A DNA stretch of 64,000 nt from contig NZ_QOVA01000009.1 in assembly GCF_003332275.1 (NCBI RefSeq), positions 62,001-126,000 of the forward strand, read 5' to 3'. The stretch comes from Edaphovirga cremea (GTDB lineage: Bacteria > Pseudomonadota > Gammaproteobacteria > Enterobacterales > Enterobacteriaceae). This document shows, piece after piece, positions 19,989 to 29,762 of the stretch. The translations under genes and the position numbers were made by a program. Each line of letters starts with the position of its first letter. The first letter of the stretch is position 1. The notes beneath the pieces are model-generated. The model had not been told where the DNA came from. It ran no database searches and saw only the letters and a program-made list of their open reading frames with translations.

Positions 19989-20516
19989 TTAACCTCTTTT
20001 TCGGCGGTAAGCGGGCGAAGTCCGAGGAGGAGTTGCCTCCTGCATCGGCATCACTGTCATTGAGAACTCTTTCATCACACGCCGGTAGACATCGCGTTTA
20101 AATGACACGACCTGCCGAACCGGATACCAGAAACTGACCCAGCGCCAACCATCAAACTCAGGTGTGCTGCTGCGCTGCATATTGATATCCGCGTCATTGC
20201 ACATGAGTTGCAAGAGAAACCATTTTTGTTTTTGGCCGATACATACCGGCTTTGTATCCCAACGCACCAAACGTTTTGGCAATTTATAGCGCAACCAGTT
20301 GCGGGTTGAGGCGAGAATACGGACGTCTTTTCGGCTCAGTCCCACTTCTTCAAACAGTTCACGGTACATGGCCTGTTCCGGGGTTTCACCAGGATTGATC
20401 CCCCCCTGCGGAAACTGCCAGGAGTGCTGACCATATCGTCTGGCCCACAAAACTTGCCCCTGCCGATCACAGATTACGATACCAACATTCGGGCGGTAGC
20501 CATCATCATCGATCAC
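19989..20516 (-). CDS. rppH: RNA pyrophosphohydrolase
   Basis: Nudix hydrolase that converts 5'-triphosphate mRNA ends to monophosphate and so triggers RNase E-dependent decay. It has 175 residues (E. coli 176). The Nudix box GG-x5-E-x7-REL-x-EEVGL is complete at residues 38-60, and [13 protein letters not shown] precedes it. Promoter-proximal gene of rppH-ptsP; the 690-bp non-coding region upstream carries the DARS2-like locus. Confidence 0.96.
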   Translation of the reverse strand: MIDDDGYRPNVGIVICDRQGQVLWARRYGQHSWQFPQGGINPGETPEQAMYRELFEEVGLSRKDVRILASTRNWLRYKLPKRLVRWDTKPVCIGQKQKWFLLQLMCNDADINMQRSSTPEFDGWRWVSFWYPVRQVVSFKRDVYRRVMKEFSMTVMPMQEATPPRTSPAYRRKRG

Positions 20517-20619
20517 CGGACTACCTCAATAAGCTTATTAACGCAAAGATAACCTGATTGTTTCATACTACCATCAGGCGGTAAACCACTGCGTTCAGGC
20601 AGACGCAAACGAATAACTC

Positions 20620-21030
20620 TGGGATAACCCACAGATAAAAGCAAAGTTATAAACAGCCAGGGCGTTTTGTGCCCCATCTTATTCACTTTTTCTGTGGATA
20701 TAGGTGTGCAGAACTGTAGGGTAAGCAGGGTAAAACTCAGTGGGGTTTCTAAAAGAGGGTATTCAAGCCAAAAATTAAATGCATGTAAATCATGAAATTA
20801 ATGACTTAATACCGTTTATCCACCGCGGGCAAATGTGATCTGTGCACGGAAAGGATCCTCGACTGGTGAAAGATCAAGCAATGTCGCTTTTATCCACAGT
20901 ATATGCAAAAAAGTTAGGCACAAATGGGGTAAATCAGGGTAAAACCCCCTAAGTCAAGGCTGTAAATAGAACCAGTAATCGGGTTTTAACCCGGTTATCC
21001 CATAAATCTGTGGATAACCCAGTGGGTGAT
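20620..21030. other. DARS2-like DnaA-reactivating locus between rppH and mutH
   Basis: This 690-bp gap (20517-21212) has no gene but is rich in DnaA boxes. Perfect TTATCCACA lies at 20890-20898 (+), and its complement TGTGGATAA at 21009-21017 (-). One-mismatch boxes lie at 20693-20701 (-, TGTGGATAT) and 20816-20824 (+, TTATCCACC), with weaker ones at 20625-20633 and 20914-20922. An IHF-like site with one mismatch (AATCATGAAATTA) is at 20788-20800. From memory, E. coli DARS2, which converts ADP-DnaA to ATP-DnaA and needs IHF and Fis, lies in exactly this rppH(ygdP)-mutH gap. Position plus box cluster supports the call; the exact core boxes I-III and Fis sites were not assigned. Confidence 0.75.
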
Positions 21031-21212
21031 CCTGTTCATTGTTGGCGGCAACTGGTGCAAAAGCGCCGTCAACTAAAAATTCAGGATTTATTTTCACGAA
21101 AAAAAACCCTTTAAATCATGCTATTATTATACTTTTCCCCAGGCAGGGTTCACTAATGTCGGACGGGATAATTAATAGAGTGTTTTTTAACCGTTTTTGA
21201 CAGGCCGTGGCT

Positions 21213-21902
21213 ATGACTATTTCACTGTATTCCCCACCTCCTCCCCCGAAAGATGAGGATGAACTGCTGGTGCGAGCCCAGGCTCTGGCGGGATTTTCAT
21301 TGGGTGAATTGGCAACCCTGGCTGGCGTTGCCATACCCGCAAATCTTAAGCGGGACAAAGGCTGGGTAGGCATGTTGCTGGAACTCTTCCTGGGAGCGAG
21401 CGCAGGAAGTAAGCCCGAACAGGACTTCCCGCAATTGGGTATCGAACTAAAAACCATCCCGATCGATGAACAAGGAAGACCTCTGGAAACCACGTTTGTC
21501 TGCGTCGCCCCCCTGACGGGCAACAGCGGCGTGAGTTGGCACACCAGCCATGTGCGGCACAAACTGGCCCGGGTGCTGTGGATCCCTGTGGAAGGATCCC
21601 GCCAGTTACCTTTGGCCGGGCGTAGAATCGGCTCGCCTCTGCTCTGGAGCCCTTCGGCAGAAGAAGAACAGCTGTTGCGTCGTGATTGGGAAGAACTGAT
21701 GGACCTGATCGTCCTGGGCCACGTCGAAAACGTTACGGCGCGCCATGGTGAAGTGTTGCAATTGCGACCAAAAGCCGCTAACAGCAAAGCGCTGACCGAA
21801 GCCATCGGCGAACATGGGCAGCCCATTATGACGTTGCCACGGGGCTTTTATTTGAAGAAAGATTTCACCCGTCAATTATTGGCACGCCATTTCTTACTTT
21901 AA
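21213..21902 (+). CDS. mutH: DNA mismatch repair endonuclease MutH
   Basis: Nicks the unmethylated strand at hemimethylated GATC sites when activated by MutS-MutL. The catalytic D-x6-E-x-K triad is visible in [13 protein letters not shown] (Asp71, Glu78, Lys80), along with [10 protein letters not shown] and LPRGFYLKK at the C-terminus. Start ATG 21213 gives 229 residues, the E. coli length, with GACAGG 8 bases upstream. A GTG at 21207 is in frame but too close to that site. E. coli ygdQ, which follows mutH, is missing here. Confidence 0.96.
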   Translation: MTISLYSPPPPPKDEDELLVRAQALAGFSLGELATLAGVAIPANLKRDKGWVGMLLELFLGASAGSKPEQDFPQLGIELKTIPIDEQGRPLETTFVCVAPLTGNSGVSWHTSHVRHKLARVLWIPVEGSRQLPLAGRRIGSPLLWSPSAEEEQLLRRDWEELMDLIVLGHVENVTARHGEVLQLRPKAANSKALTEAIGEHGQPIMTLPRGFYLKKDFTRQLLARHFLL

Positions 21903-22035
21903 ATGCATACAAAAAGTATGGCTATTTATGTTTAATCTCAAAAAAGTGTTAAATAGCGCTGGCTGCCCCTTTTTATCACTCTCTATTTGCTACGCTTAAC
22001 AAGATTTCACTATTACTGGTACCAAGGAAAAAAAG

Positions 22036-22254
22036 ATGAAAAAGTGGATGTTGGCTGCGTCTGCCATGTTGATTGTTTTTGGACTGGCTGGCTGCTCAAG
22101 CGATTACGTTATAGCAACCAAGGAAGGAAACATGATTCTGACGCAGGGTAAACCACGTATTGATAAAGATACTGGATTGATCCGTTATACCGATGAACAG
22201 GGTAATGAACGTCAGATCAATGGTAATCAAGTCACCCAGGTACTTGAAAGGTAA
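22036..22254 (+). CDS. ygdR: Small DUF903 lipoprotein YgdR
   Basis: 72-residue lipoprotein precursor: signal peptide with lipobox LAGC (Cys at about residue 20), then CSSDYVIATKEGNMILTQGK and a short SH3-like DUF903 domain ending in QVLER. It matches E. coli YgdR in length, sequence and position next to tas. Lipidation would be by Lgt encoded upstream. Function unknown. AAGGAAAAAA precedes the ATG. Confidence 0.9.
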   Translation: MKKWMLAASAMLIVFGLAGCSSDYVIATKEGNMILTQGKPRIDKDTGLIRYTDEQGNERQINGNQVTQVLER

Positions 22255-22270
22255 TCTTATTATTTCTTCC

Positions 22271-22297
22271 ATAGGCTGCCTGTGATTGGCAGCCTAT
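22271..22297 (+). terminator. Hairpin after ygdR
   Basis: A perfect 10-bp stem, ATAGGCTGCC (22271-22280) with GGCAGCCTAT (22288-22297) and a 7-nt loop, begins 16 bases after the ygdR stop. The T-run (CTTTTTCTCC) comes only about 12 bases later, so it is a plausible rather than an ideal terminator. Confidence 0.55.
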
Positions 22298-22363
22298 ATA
22301 AGGAGACCTCTTTTTCTCCTTCCTGACTGTTATCGCTCTTCCCCCACACTAATTGCTTCGTTA

Positions 22364-22420
22364 TAGTCCTTATAAGGCAATAGAGTCCTTGTAAGGGAAA
22401 TAGCGTCCTTGTAGACAAGT
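22364..22420 (+). repeat. Short 20-bp tandem repeat upstream of tas
   Basis: Three imperfect copies of a unit like TAGNGTCCTTGTAAGGNAA lie in line at about 22364, 22381 and 22401. The middle unit is the most complete and the last is truncated. They lie between the ygdR hairpin and the tas start and may carry promoter or binding-site function; none can be assigned. Confidence 0.5.
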
Positions 22421-22463
22421 TCATATTCAGCCTGACATTCTCAGATACTAAGGAAGACCGGCA

Positions 22464-23504
22464 ATGCAATATCACCGTATACCCCACAGTTCTTTAGAAG
22501 TGAGCGTGCTGGGACTTGGCACCATGACATTTGGTGAACAGAACAGCGAAGCCGAAGCCCACCAGCAGCTTGATTACGCACTGGCTGCGGGAATTAATCT
22601 TATAGATACCGCGGAAATGTATCCCGTTCCCCCGCGACCAGAGACCCAGGGCCTGACTGAGACCTATATCGGTAATTGGCTGAAAGCCCGCGGTTGCCGT
22701 GAGAAAGTGATCCTCGCGAGCAAGGTGGCTGGCCCTTCACGCGGCAATGACAGCGCAATTCGTCCAGACCAGATTCTCGATCGCAAAAACATCCGGGCGG
22801 CTCTCGATGCCAGCCTGAAACGCCTGAACACCGATTATCTTGATCTGTATCAGGTGCACTGGCCGCAACGCCAGACCAATACCTTCGGTAAACTCAATTA
22901 CACCTATACCGATGACAAACTGGCCGTCACCGTTCTGGAAACGCTGGAAGCGCTGAACGAACAGGTCCGCGCAGGCAAGATTCGCTATATCGGTATTTCG
23001 AACGAGACGCCTTGGGGCGTGATGCGTTATCTGCAATTGGCTGAGAAACACGATCTGCCGCGCATTGTCTCGATCCAAAATCCCTACAGCCTGCTGAACC
23101 GCAGCTTTGAAATCGGCCTGGCAGAAATCAGCCATCGTGAAGGTATCGAACTGCTGGCCTACTCCAGCCTGGCGTTTGGCACATTAACCGGCAAGTACCT
23201 CAACGGGGCAAAACCGGCAGGCGCACGCAATACGCTGTTCAGCCGTTTTACGCGTTATTCGGCACCGCACACCCAGGCAGCGATCGCCGAATATGTGACG
23301 CTCGCGAAACATCACGGGCTGGATCCGGCGCAAATGTCGCTGGCCTTTGTGCGTCAGCAACCCTTCGTTGCCAGCACATTGTTGGGAGCCACTTCCGTAG
23401 AACAGTTGAAGATCAATATCGACAGTCAGGATCTGGTTCTGGAGCAAGACGTTCTGGATAAACTGGAAGAGATACACCGCCGCTTTACCATTCCTGCGCC
23501 TTAA
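22464..23504 (+). CDS. tas: Aldo/keto reductase Tas
   Basis: 346-residue NADP(H)-dependent aldo-keto reductase, the same length as E. coli Tas (named for suppression of a tyrosine auxotroph). The fold's signatures are visible: SVLGLGTMTFGEQNSEAEAH at the N-terminus, the catalytic Asp and Tyr in LIDTAEMYPVPP, the Lys in VILASKVAG, the His in YQVHWPQR, and a C-terminal cofactor-binding LLGATSVEQL. GGAAG lies 9 bases before the ATG. Physiological substrate unknown. Confidence 0.94.
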   Translation: MQYHRIPHSSLEVSVLGLGTMTFGEQNSEAEAHQQLDYALAAGINLIDTAEMYPVPPRPETQGLTETYIGNWLKARGCREKVILASKVAGPSRGNDSAIRPDQILDRKNIRAALDASLKRLNTDYLDLYQVHWPQRQTNTFGKLNYTYTDDKLAVTVLETLEALNEQVRAGKIRYIGISNETPWGVMRYLQLAEKHDLPRIVSIQNPYSLLNRSFEIGLAEISHREGIELLAYSSLAFGTLTGKYLNGAKPAGARNTLFSRFTRYSAPHTQAAIAEYVTLAKHHGLDPAQMSLAFVRQQPFVASTLLGATSVEQLKINIDSQDLVLEQDVLDKLEEIHRRFTIPAP

Positions 23505-23545
23505 ATCTCCAGGTGTTATCACTGATAGGTCATACCCACTGAAAC

Positions 23546-23572
23546 AGGAGGGTGGAATCTTTCCACCCTCCT
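23546..23572. terminator. Two-way terminator between tas and lplT
   Basis: A 12-bp perfect stem, AGGAGGGTGGAA (23546-23557) with TTCCACCCTCCT (23561-23572) and a 3-nt loop, is placed midway between the convergent stops of tas and lplT. T-rich sequence is modest on both sides. Best read as a shared terminator. Confidence 0.7.
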
Positions 23573-23580
23573 TGTGAAAA

Positions 23581-24795
23581 TTATACCTTGCGCGCTTTAC
23601 GAGCCTGCACAACTTGCCATACCCACAGGGAAGCAATCGCTAGCGCAAAAACCACACCGAAACCAACGCCAACGGCCACAACCGGCGCACCCAGTTTTAC
23701 AACCAGCGAGTAGAGCCCCAGCATTAACAGCATAGCGGTATTCTCACCCAGATTCTGCACGGCAATCGCATTGCCTGCGCCCACGGTCTGTTTGCCACGT
23801 TCTTGCAGCAATGCATTCAGCGGAACAACAAAGAATCCCCCCAAAATACCGATAACGACCAGTAGCACATACGCGTTGAATAATTGATGTTGCAGCGCGA
23901 AAGCAGCCACGACAACACCCATTAAAATCCCCGCAGGCATACAGCGCTTCACCGTTTTCAGCGTGACGAATTTCCCTGCGGCCCCTGCGCCAAAGACAAT
24001 CCCAACGGCTACCATCGCATTCAACAGCGTTGGCGTTGCGTTGTCGGCAATACCCAGGGCGACCGGTACCCACAGTACCAGCAGAAAACGCAGCGTCACC
24101 CCCGCTCCCCAGAACAGACTGGTGCCCATGAGCGAGAAACGCGTTTCACCGTCACGCCACAGACTGCACGCAGCTGCCGCAAAAGTTGTCACCATGGCGC
24201 GGGGATGCCATGACGAACCTGGCCTTGCAGCGGCCAAATGCGGAATAAACAGGTTGGCGACAACGGCCGCACCGTAGGCGATCACGCACGCCCAAAGAGC
24301 CGCCGTGAGACTCCAATCGGACAGCATGCCCCCGGCCACGGAACCCAGCAGAATCGCCGCAATGGTTGATGCTTCCATCAATCCATTGGCTTTCACCAAC
24401 TGTTCGCCACGGGTGATTTCACCCAAAATACCGTACTTGGCCGGTGAATAAGACGCAGCCCCGATCCCCACCAGCGTATAGCCAAGGAACGGATTGAAGC
24501 CGAAGCAGATCACCAGCGCCCCCGCCAGCTTGAGTGCGTTGGCAAACATCATGACCCGACCTTTGGAAAAACTGTCGGCAAACTGTCCGACGAAAGGGGC
24601 GAGGATAATATAGGCCGCCACGAAAGCCATTTGCAGAACCGGCTGGCTCCAGTCGGGATAGAGAAGCTGTTTTATCAGCGCCAACGTCGCAAACAACAAC
24701 GCGTTGTCACCGAATGCCGACAGAAATTGCGCGACGATTACCGCAATCATACTTCGCGATAATAAAGGGCCATCTGTCGCCGTGGTTTGACTCAT
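23581..24795 (-). CDS. lplT: Lysophospholipid transporter LplT
   Basis: MFS-type inner-membrane flippase that moves lysophospholipids (notably 2-acyl-glycerophosphoethanolamine) inward for reacylation by Aas. It has 404 residues (E. coli 397) with about twelve hydrophobic helices. It begins [20 protein letters not shown] after a short polar tail, typical of LplT. The start ATG overlaps the aas stop by 4 bases, so the transporter is coupled to the acyltransferase. Confidence 0.95.
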   Translation of the reverse strand: MSQTTATDGPLLSRSMIAVIVAQFLSAFGDNALLFATLALIKQLLYPDWSQPVLQMAFVAAYIILAPFVGQFADSFSKGRVMMFANALKLAGALVICFGFNPFLGYTLVGIGAASYSPAKYGILGEITRGEQLVKANGLMEASTIAAILLGSVAGGMLSDWSLTAALWACVIAYGAAVVANLFIPHLAAARPGSSWHPRAMVTTFAAAACSLWRDGETRFSLMGTSLFWGAGVTLRFLLVLWVPVALGIADNATPTLLNAMVAVGIVFGAGAAGKFVTLKTVKRCMPAGILMGVVVAAFALQHQLFNAYVLLVVIGILGGFFVVPLNALLQERGKQTVGAGNAIAVQNLGENTAMLLMLGLYSLVVKLGAPVVAVGVGFGVVFALAIASLWVWQVVQARKARKV

Positions 24796-26948
24796 GCCTG
24801 ATTCTCCGGTTGTTCTGCCATTTTGCGCAGGGTGACAAAATCGGGTTTACCACTGCCCAGCAGAGGTAGGGTTTTCACTACGCGTATATCACGCGGTACA
24901 GCCAGTTCAGGCGTTCCTGCCTCGCGTGCCGACCGTAACAGGGCGTCCCGCGTTAATCCCGCATCGGTGGTAAATAATACCAGCGCCTCGCCTTTTGCAC
25001 TGTCACTGCGCGCGGTCGCCGCATGCTGATGATCGGCAGACACCCGAATCGCCAGTTGCTCCACGCTTTCCAGCGAGACCATCTCACCGGCCAGTTTGGC
25101 AAAACGTTTGACCCGTCCCCGGATGACGCAAAATCCTTTTTCATCCAGCGTGACAATATCCCCCGTGTCATACCAGCCCGGTTGCAGTTCGCCTGCGGCG
25201 TTTTCTGCCACAGGTGGCTCAAGCACGCCGGGATTCTCCACCCGCAAATAGCCTTTCATAATATTCGGGCCGCGCAGTTGCAGTCGCCCGCCCTGCTCGA
25301 TGCCAGGTACATGCATCAAGCGGGACTCCATACCCGGTAAAATCTGCCCGACGGTGCCGACTTTCGCCGCCATCGGTACGTTGATGGCCACAACGGGCGC
25401 GCATTCCGTCACGCCATACCCTTCCAGAATGCGGATACCAAATTTGTCCTGCCAGATCTGTTTGGTGCTGTCAGCCAGCTTTTCTGCGCCCGCCACCACA
25501 TAGCGCAACCGCGCAAAATCGTAAGGATGGGCGAAACGGGCATAATTCCCCAGAAAGGTCGAGGTGCCAAACAGAACGGTACAGTTGGTGTCGTAAACCA
25601 ATTCCGGCACCACCCGATAATGCAGCGGGTTTGGGTAAAGAAAAACCCGACTGCCGGTGAACAACGGCGTAAACAGGCCGACCGTCAGTCCGAAGGCGTG
25701 AAACAGCGGCAATGACGACATAAACCGGTCGCGTGGCGTGAAATCGGCAATGGTTCGAATCTGTTCAACGTTAGCCAACAGACTGGCATGCGAATGAACC
25801 ACACCTTTTGGATTGCCCTCTGAACCCGAGGTGAACAACACCAGCGCCGCATCATCCGGTTTCTGCTCTACCATGGCTCTGGCCGGAAAAATCAGATGTG
25901 CCAGGATCCACAGTTTGTCCTGCCCGGTGATGGTGTCCTTCAAGTCTTCCAGATAGACCCAGTTGGCCTCGGTGACCTGCTCCGGTAAATGGGTCAGCCT
26001 CCCTTTCTCCAGAAACTGCCGCGACGTCACGATGGTCTTAATCTGCGCCGCTTTCATGGCACTTTTGATACCGTTCGAACCCGAGGTGTAATTGAGTAGC
26101 GCAGGCACCCGCCCACGCAGCGACGCGCCAAAAATTGCCGCAGCCATGATGGTGGCATTGGGCAACAACATGCCGACATGCTCACCCGGCTGGGTAAAAC
26201 GTTGCAAAATCCGGCTCACGCCCAGGATTTTTTTCAGCAGACCGTGATAGCTGTCTTCTTTGAATGCAATGTCTTCGATACAAGGTTTGAAGCGGCCATA
26301 GCGGGTTTGGGCCGACAGGAAAGCCTGAAAAAGGGTTTCCGGCTCCCGCGTTTTCATTCGGGCATCCATCATGATCTGGTGCAGACGCTCACCCGCCAGA
26401 ACCCGCCGTTCACGGGCCCGGGGCGCATCAGGCATCTCAATCTGAGTCGCGGGCAGAACGCGAATGGTTATTTTTGGAAACCAGCGGGTTTTGAAATTAC
26501 CGCGCAACCGGCCAAACACCGTATATTCCGCACCATCGAGCCGAATGGGCACCACGGTGGCACCTGACTTGGCAGCAATAAAAGCCGCGCCATCATAGAT
26601 TTTCATCAATGAACCGGTAACGGTGAGCCGCCCTTCGGGGAATACCACAATCGGCCTGCCACTCTGCACTTCCCGCACCAGATGTTTGATCGCCATGGGT
26701 TTGGTGGGATCGAGCGGAACAAAGTCGATGTATTTTTTCAGCCAGCGCATAAACCAGCGGTCGGTAATGCTGGAATAGACAGCAAAAACCGGTTTTACCG
26801 GCAGGAACAGGGCCAGCAACGCGCCATCAAGGAAAGAGATGTGATTGGGGGTGATCAGCAGTTTTTCATGCTTGAATTGCGCTGGATCGGCATCCACCGA
26901 GACCCGATATAGCAGTCTGAACAAGCCACGTAATAAAGAATAAACCAT
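24792..26948 (-). CDS. aas: 2-acyl-GPE acyltransferase / acyl-ACP synthetase
   Basis: Bifunctional inner-membrane enzyme that reacylates lysophospholipids. The N-terminal PlsC-type acyltransferase carries NHISFLD (His36, Asp41) and FPEGRLT. The C-terminal AMP-binding acyl-ACP synthetase carries [17 protein letters not shown] and YDTGD. I start at ATG 26948 (718 residues; E. coli 719), which has GGAG 6 bases upstream; a longer in-frame extension to 27005 has no ribosome site and no homology. The 3' end overlaps lplT by 4 bases. Upstream lies the omrA RNA gene, as in E. coli. Confidence 0.96.
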   Translation of the reverse strand: MVYSLLRGLFRLLYRVSVDADPAQFKHEKLLITPNHISFLDGALLALFLPVKPVFAVYSSITDRWFMRWLKKYIDFVPLDPTKPMAIKHLVREVQSGRPIVVFPEGRLTVTGSLMKIYDGAAFIAAKSGATVVPIRLDGAEYTVFGRLRGNFKTRWFPKITIRVLPATQIEMPDAPRARERRVLAGERLHQIMMDARMKTREPETLFQAFLSAQTRYGRFKPCIEDIAFKEDSYHGLLKKILGVSRILQRFTQPGEHVGMLLPNATIMAAAIFGASLRGRVPALLNYTSGSNGIKSAMKAAQIKTIVTSRQFLEKGRLTHLPEQVTEANWVYLEDLKDTITGQDKLWILAHLIFPARAMVEQKPDDAALVLFTSGSEGNPKGVVHSHASLLANVEQIRTIADFTPRDRFMSSLPLFHAFGLTVGLFTPLFTGSRVFLYPNPLHYRVVPELVYDTNCTVLFGTSTFLGNYARFAHPYDFARLRYVVAGAEKLADSTKQIWQDKFGIRILEGYGVTECAPVVAINVPMAAKVGTVGQILPGMESRLMHVPGIEQGGRLQLRGPNIMKGYLRVENPGVLEPPVAENAAGELQPGWYDTGDIVTLDEKGFCVIRGRVKRFAKLAGEMVSLESVEQLAIRVSADHQHAATARSDSAKGEALVLFTTDAGLTRDALLRSAREAGTPELAVPRDIRVVKTLPLLGSGKPDFVTLRKMAEQPENQA

Positions 26949-27085
26949 GCCCATCTCCATATGAGGGAAAACCAGGAACGCAAAAAATGCGCCACCGCAT
27001 GGCAAACAGAATACACCAGCATATGGGCGACTGACGACAGTCGACGGGGTAAACCCCTCTTAAATTGGCGGAAAAAGCTTCAGGC

Positions 27086-27183
27086 AAAAAAAAACCTACG
27101 CATCCGCGTAGGTTGGTGCAAACATTATAAAATGGTTTCAACATACAGAGTATGTTGATAATTCACCAATCAATACCTCTGGG
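27086..27183 (-). ncRNA. omrA: OmrA/OmrB-type small regulatory RNA
   Basis: On the minus strand an RNA of about 98 nt begins CCCAGAGGTATTGATTGGTG, the conserved 5' seed of E. coli OmrA/OmrB. It ends with a terminator hairpin, AACCTACGC-GGAT-GCGTAGGTT plus nine T. A TACATT -10 element sits 6 bases before the inferred 5' end (27183). The location, upstream of aas in the aas-galR interval, is that of omrAB in E. coli. By homology it is an Hfq-dependent, OmpR-activated repressor of outer-membrane and curli mRNAs. Only one copy is present, against two in E. coli; the middle region differs from both. Confidence 0.93.
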
Positions 27184-27266
27184 ACGTTCAATGTATCCCG
27201 TTTATCAGAAGTACAGCCAGCGGCGAATCGCAACATAAATCTGCAAAGTGTAACCAGCAATGAATA

Positions 27267-29525
27267 TCAGGCCAGTACCACGTCAACCAGGCAACTCATG
27301 GCATTCGGACCCTGAGTTAAACGCGATGTACCAATATCTAGCGTCAATACATTGGGGTTACCAGATTGCTCTATGCCGTTGTCTTTCCCCACAAAATCCG
27401 GATCAAACCACGCTCCGGTAGACATCAGTACCACGCCCGGCGTCAAGCCGTCGGTGATATAGACGCCGGCCAGGCAGGCACCGCGCTGATTGACAACTTT
27501 CACCAACGCGCCGTTTTCGATTCCCCGCGCCTGTGCATCCGCTGGGTGCATATGCAGCGTCTCTTTTCCGGCTGTTTTATTGCTTTGTGCCAGCGGAGCC
27601 TGATCGAGCTGGCTGTGCAGCCGATCGCTGGGTTGGATCGAAATCAGATGCAGGGGCCACTGTTTGGTAGTCTCGCTGCCCAACCATTCCACTGGCGGCT
27701 GCCATTGCGGATGTGGCGCAAAGTCCTCATAGCGATAACCGGCAATTTTTTCGCTGAACAGCTCAATCTTGCCGGACGGCGTCTTCAGCGGATTGGCCTG
27801 AGGATTATTGCGGAACTCTTCAAAGAAGATAAACGGCTTCTCGGGTTTGGGTAATTCCACATAACCACGTTGCCAGAAGGTCTCGAAGTCCGGCCACTCC
27901 ACACCCGTTCCTGCTTGCGCCGCACCGCATTGCTCATAAATCTGGTGCAACCACTGCTGTTCATTGCGCCCCCCGGTAAATTGCTCGCGATAACCCAGGC
28001 GATCGGCCAGTTCGGCAAAGATATCGAAATCATTGCGTGCCTGATGCTGCGGGGCAATGGCCTGATGCATCGCCAGAACGTAACGATCGCGCGACGATCC
28101 GCCGATATCATTACGTTCAAGCGTCGTGGTTACGGGCAAGACGATGTCGGCCAGTTTGGCCGCTGGCGTCCACCAGATATCCTGCACGATGATAGTATCG
28201 GGTTTCTGCCAGCCTTCCAGCAGCCGATTCAGTTGCTGATGGTGATGGAAAGGATTGCCGCCCGCCCAGTGAACCAGATGAATATCAGGATAATGGTGGG
28301 TTTCACCCTGAAATTCGTAAGGCTGCCCCGGCTGTAACAGCATGTCACAAATACGCGCGACCGGAATCGACAGCCCGGCAGGATTCTGTCCTGCCGACAT
28401 GGTCGGCCCCGGCGTGTCGTGGCGTGGATTGCCCACGCTGTTCATTGAACCATGGCCAAAGGCAAAGCCGCCACCCGGCAATCCCACCTGCCCCAACATC
28501 GACGACAGTGCGATCAGCATCCAGTAAGGCTGTTCCCCTCGGTGCGCCCGTTGCACGGAATAGGAGCCGGTAATCAAACTGCGTACGCCAATCAGTTGCT
28601 GCGCCAACCACTCAATGCGAGCCACAGGAATGCCGGTAATCTCGCTGGCCCACTGCGGGGTTTTCGCTATCCCGTCCTGCGCACCGGTCAGATACTCCAG
28701 CAGTTGTGGATAACCGGTACAGTGACTGGCAAGAAAAGCCAAGTCATGGGCACCCTGACGCTGGATTTCATACCCGAGCGCCAGCATCAGCGCGACATCG
28801 GTATTGGGTCGGATAGGGATCCATTCGGCCTTGGCAAATTCAGGGCAGTCATCACGCATCGGGCTGATATTGATAATCGGAATGCCTTTGCTGACCAGCT
28901 TTTCCAGCCAGGGTTTCAGGGTATGCTCCGCCGCCCCGCCCGAGGCAACCTGGGCATTTTTCAGCGCCAGTCCGCCAAACGCGACAAACACCTCGCAATG
29001 TTCCGCAATGCTTTCCCAGGACGTTACCCGACCGGTCATTGGGCTGTAGGTACCAATTATATAAGGCAGGAAAAACTGCGCCGCGCCCCAACTGTAATTG
29101 CCCACTTGGTCGACACCGCCGCCACCGCTGAAATAGAAGCGACGAACCAGCGAACGTGCATGATGCAGGCGACCGGCCGATGACCAACCGTAAGAGCCGG
29201 TAAAAATGCCCGAAGCGCCGTAACGATCGCGCACCCGACGGTTCTCCTGCGCCACCAGATCCAGCGCCACGTCCCATTCCACTTCGACAAACTCTTCACG
29301 CCCCCGCAGCGAGCGATCGCTATTTTCGCGCTTTTGCAACCATGAACGGCGCACAGCAGGCTTTTGAATCCGTTTGTCGGAATAGACCGACGGGGCGATC
29401 GAATTCAACAAAGGGGAAGGATCGGGATCGCCAGCAAAAGGCTCGCAGCGGATCAGTTTCCCGTCTTCAACTACGGCGGTGTACGCCCCCCAGTGAGCAA
29501 GTTGCGGATAGCGTTTTATGGACAT
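27267..29525 (-). CDS. Cytoplasmic molybdopterin S/N-oxide reductase (BisC/TorZ family)
   Basis: 752-residue member of the DMSO-reductase family. It has FTGSYGWSSAGRLHHA, a GNYSWGAAQ motif placing the likely Mo-ligand Ser at residue 145, and the molybdopterin dinucleotide-binding segments SMLGQVGLPGGGF, WAGGNPFHHHQ and LPVTTTLERND. It lacks an N-terminal Cys cluster for an Fe-S centre and a Tat signal, so it should be cytoplasmic like BisC (biotin/methionine sulfoxide reductase). Start ATG 29525 has GAGA upstream; the frame opens earlier only at a TTG. Divergent from the next gene. The substrate cannot be read from the sequence. Not present at this site in E. coli. Confidence 0.82.
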   Translation of the reverse strand: MSIKRYPQLAHWGAYTAVVEDGKLIRCEPFAGDPDPSPLLNSIAPSVYSDKRIQKPAVRRSWLQKRENSDRSLRGREEFVEVEWDVALDLVAQENRRVRDRYGASGIFTGSYGWSSAGRLHHARSLVRRFYFSGGGGVDQVGNYSWGAAQFFLPYIIGTYSPMTGRVTSWESIAEHCEVFVAFGGLALKNAQVASGGAAEHTLKPWLEKLVSKGIPIINISPMRDDCPEFAKAEWIPIRPNTDVALMLALGYEIQRQGAHDLAFLASHCTGYPQLLEYLTGAQDGIAKTPQWASEITGIPVARIEWLAQQLIGVRSLITGSYSVQRAHRGEQPYWMLIALSSMLGQVGLPGGGFAFGHGSMNSVGNPRHDTPGPTMSAGQNPAGLSIPVARICDMLLQPGQPYEFQGETHHYPDIHLVHWAGGNPFHHHQQLNRLLEGWQKPDTIIVQDIWWTPAAKLADIVLPVTTTLERNDIGGSSRDRYVLAMHQAIAPQHQARNDFDIFAELADRLGYREQFTGGRNEQQWLHQIYEQCGAAQAGTGVEWPDFETFWQRGYVELPKPEKPFIFFEEFRNNPQANPLKTPSGKIELFSEKIAGYRYEDFAPHPQWQPPVEWLGSETTKQWPLHLISIQPSDRLHSQLDQAPLAQSNKTAGKETLHMHPADAQARGIENGALVKVVNQRGACLAGVYITDGLTPGVVLMSTGAWFDPDFVGKDNGIEQSGNPNVLTLDIGTSRLTQGPNAMSCLVDVVLA

Positions 29526-29762
29526 GACGGTCTCGGTGGCAGTAAATGGGGCATAAAAATAACATTCAGCAGATGAAAGATTCAAAGCACAAATTGGACT
29601 AAGGATTTATAAAACTCGGCTTGCGAGGCAAAAACGCGGTTTTTATCGCCAAGGTGGGTAATCGCCCCTACACTTTTCTGTAAACAACCGCGCATCACCG
29701 CCCGTTGGAATCACATTGAGTCGCCATTCCCCTCTGCCGGCTCGCTATAACAGGAGCTTGTT

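Noticed and set aside
20517-21212. A chromosomal origin or plasmid origin in the DnaA-box cluster
   Set aside because: No AT-rich 13-mer array, no repA, and the syntenic place is that of DARS2, not oriC.
21116-21826. 236-codon frame antisense to mutH
   Set aside because: Low-complexity Ser/Arg-rich translation mirroring mutH codons; no ribosome site; mutH on the other strand is unambiguous.
28452-29183. 243-codon plus-strand frame inside the molybdoenzyme gene
   Set aside because: Antisense shadow of a strongly coding region; no recognisable domain or start signal.
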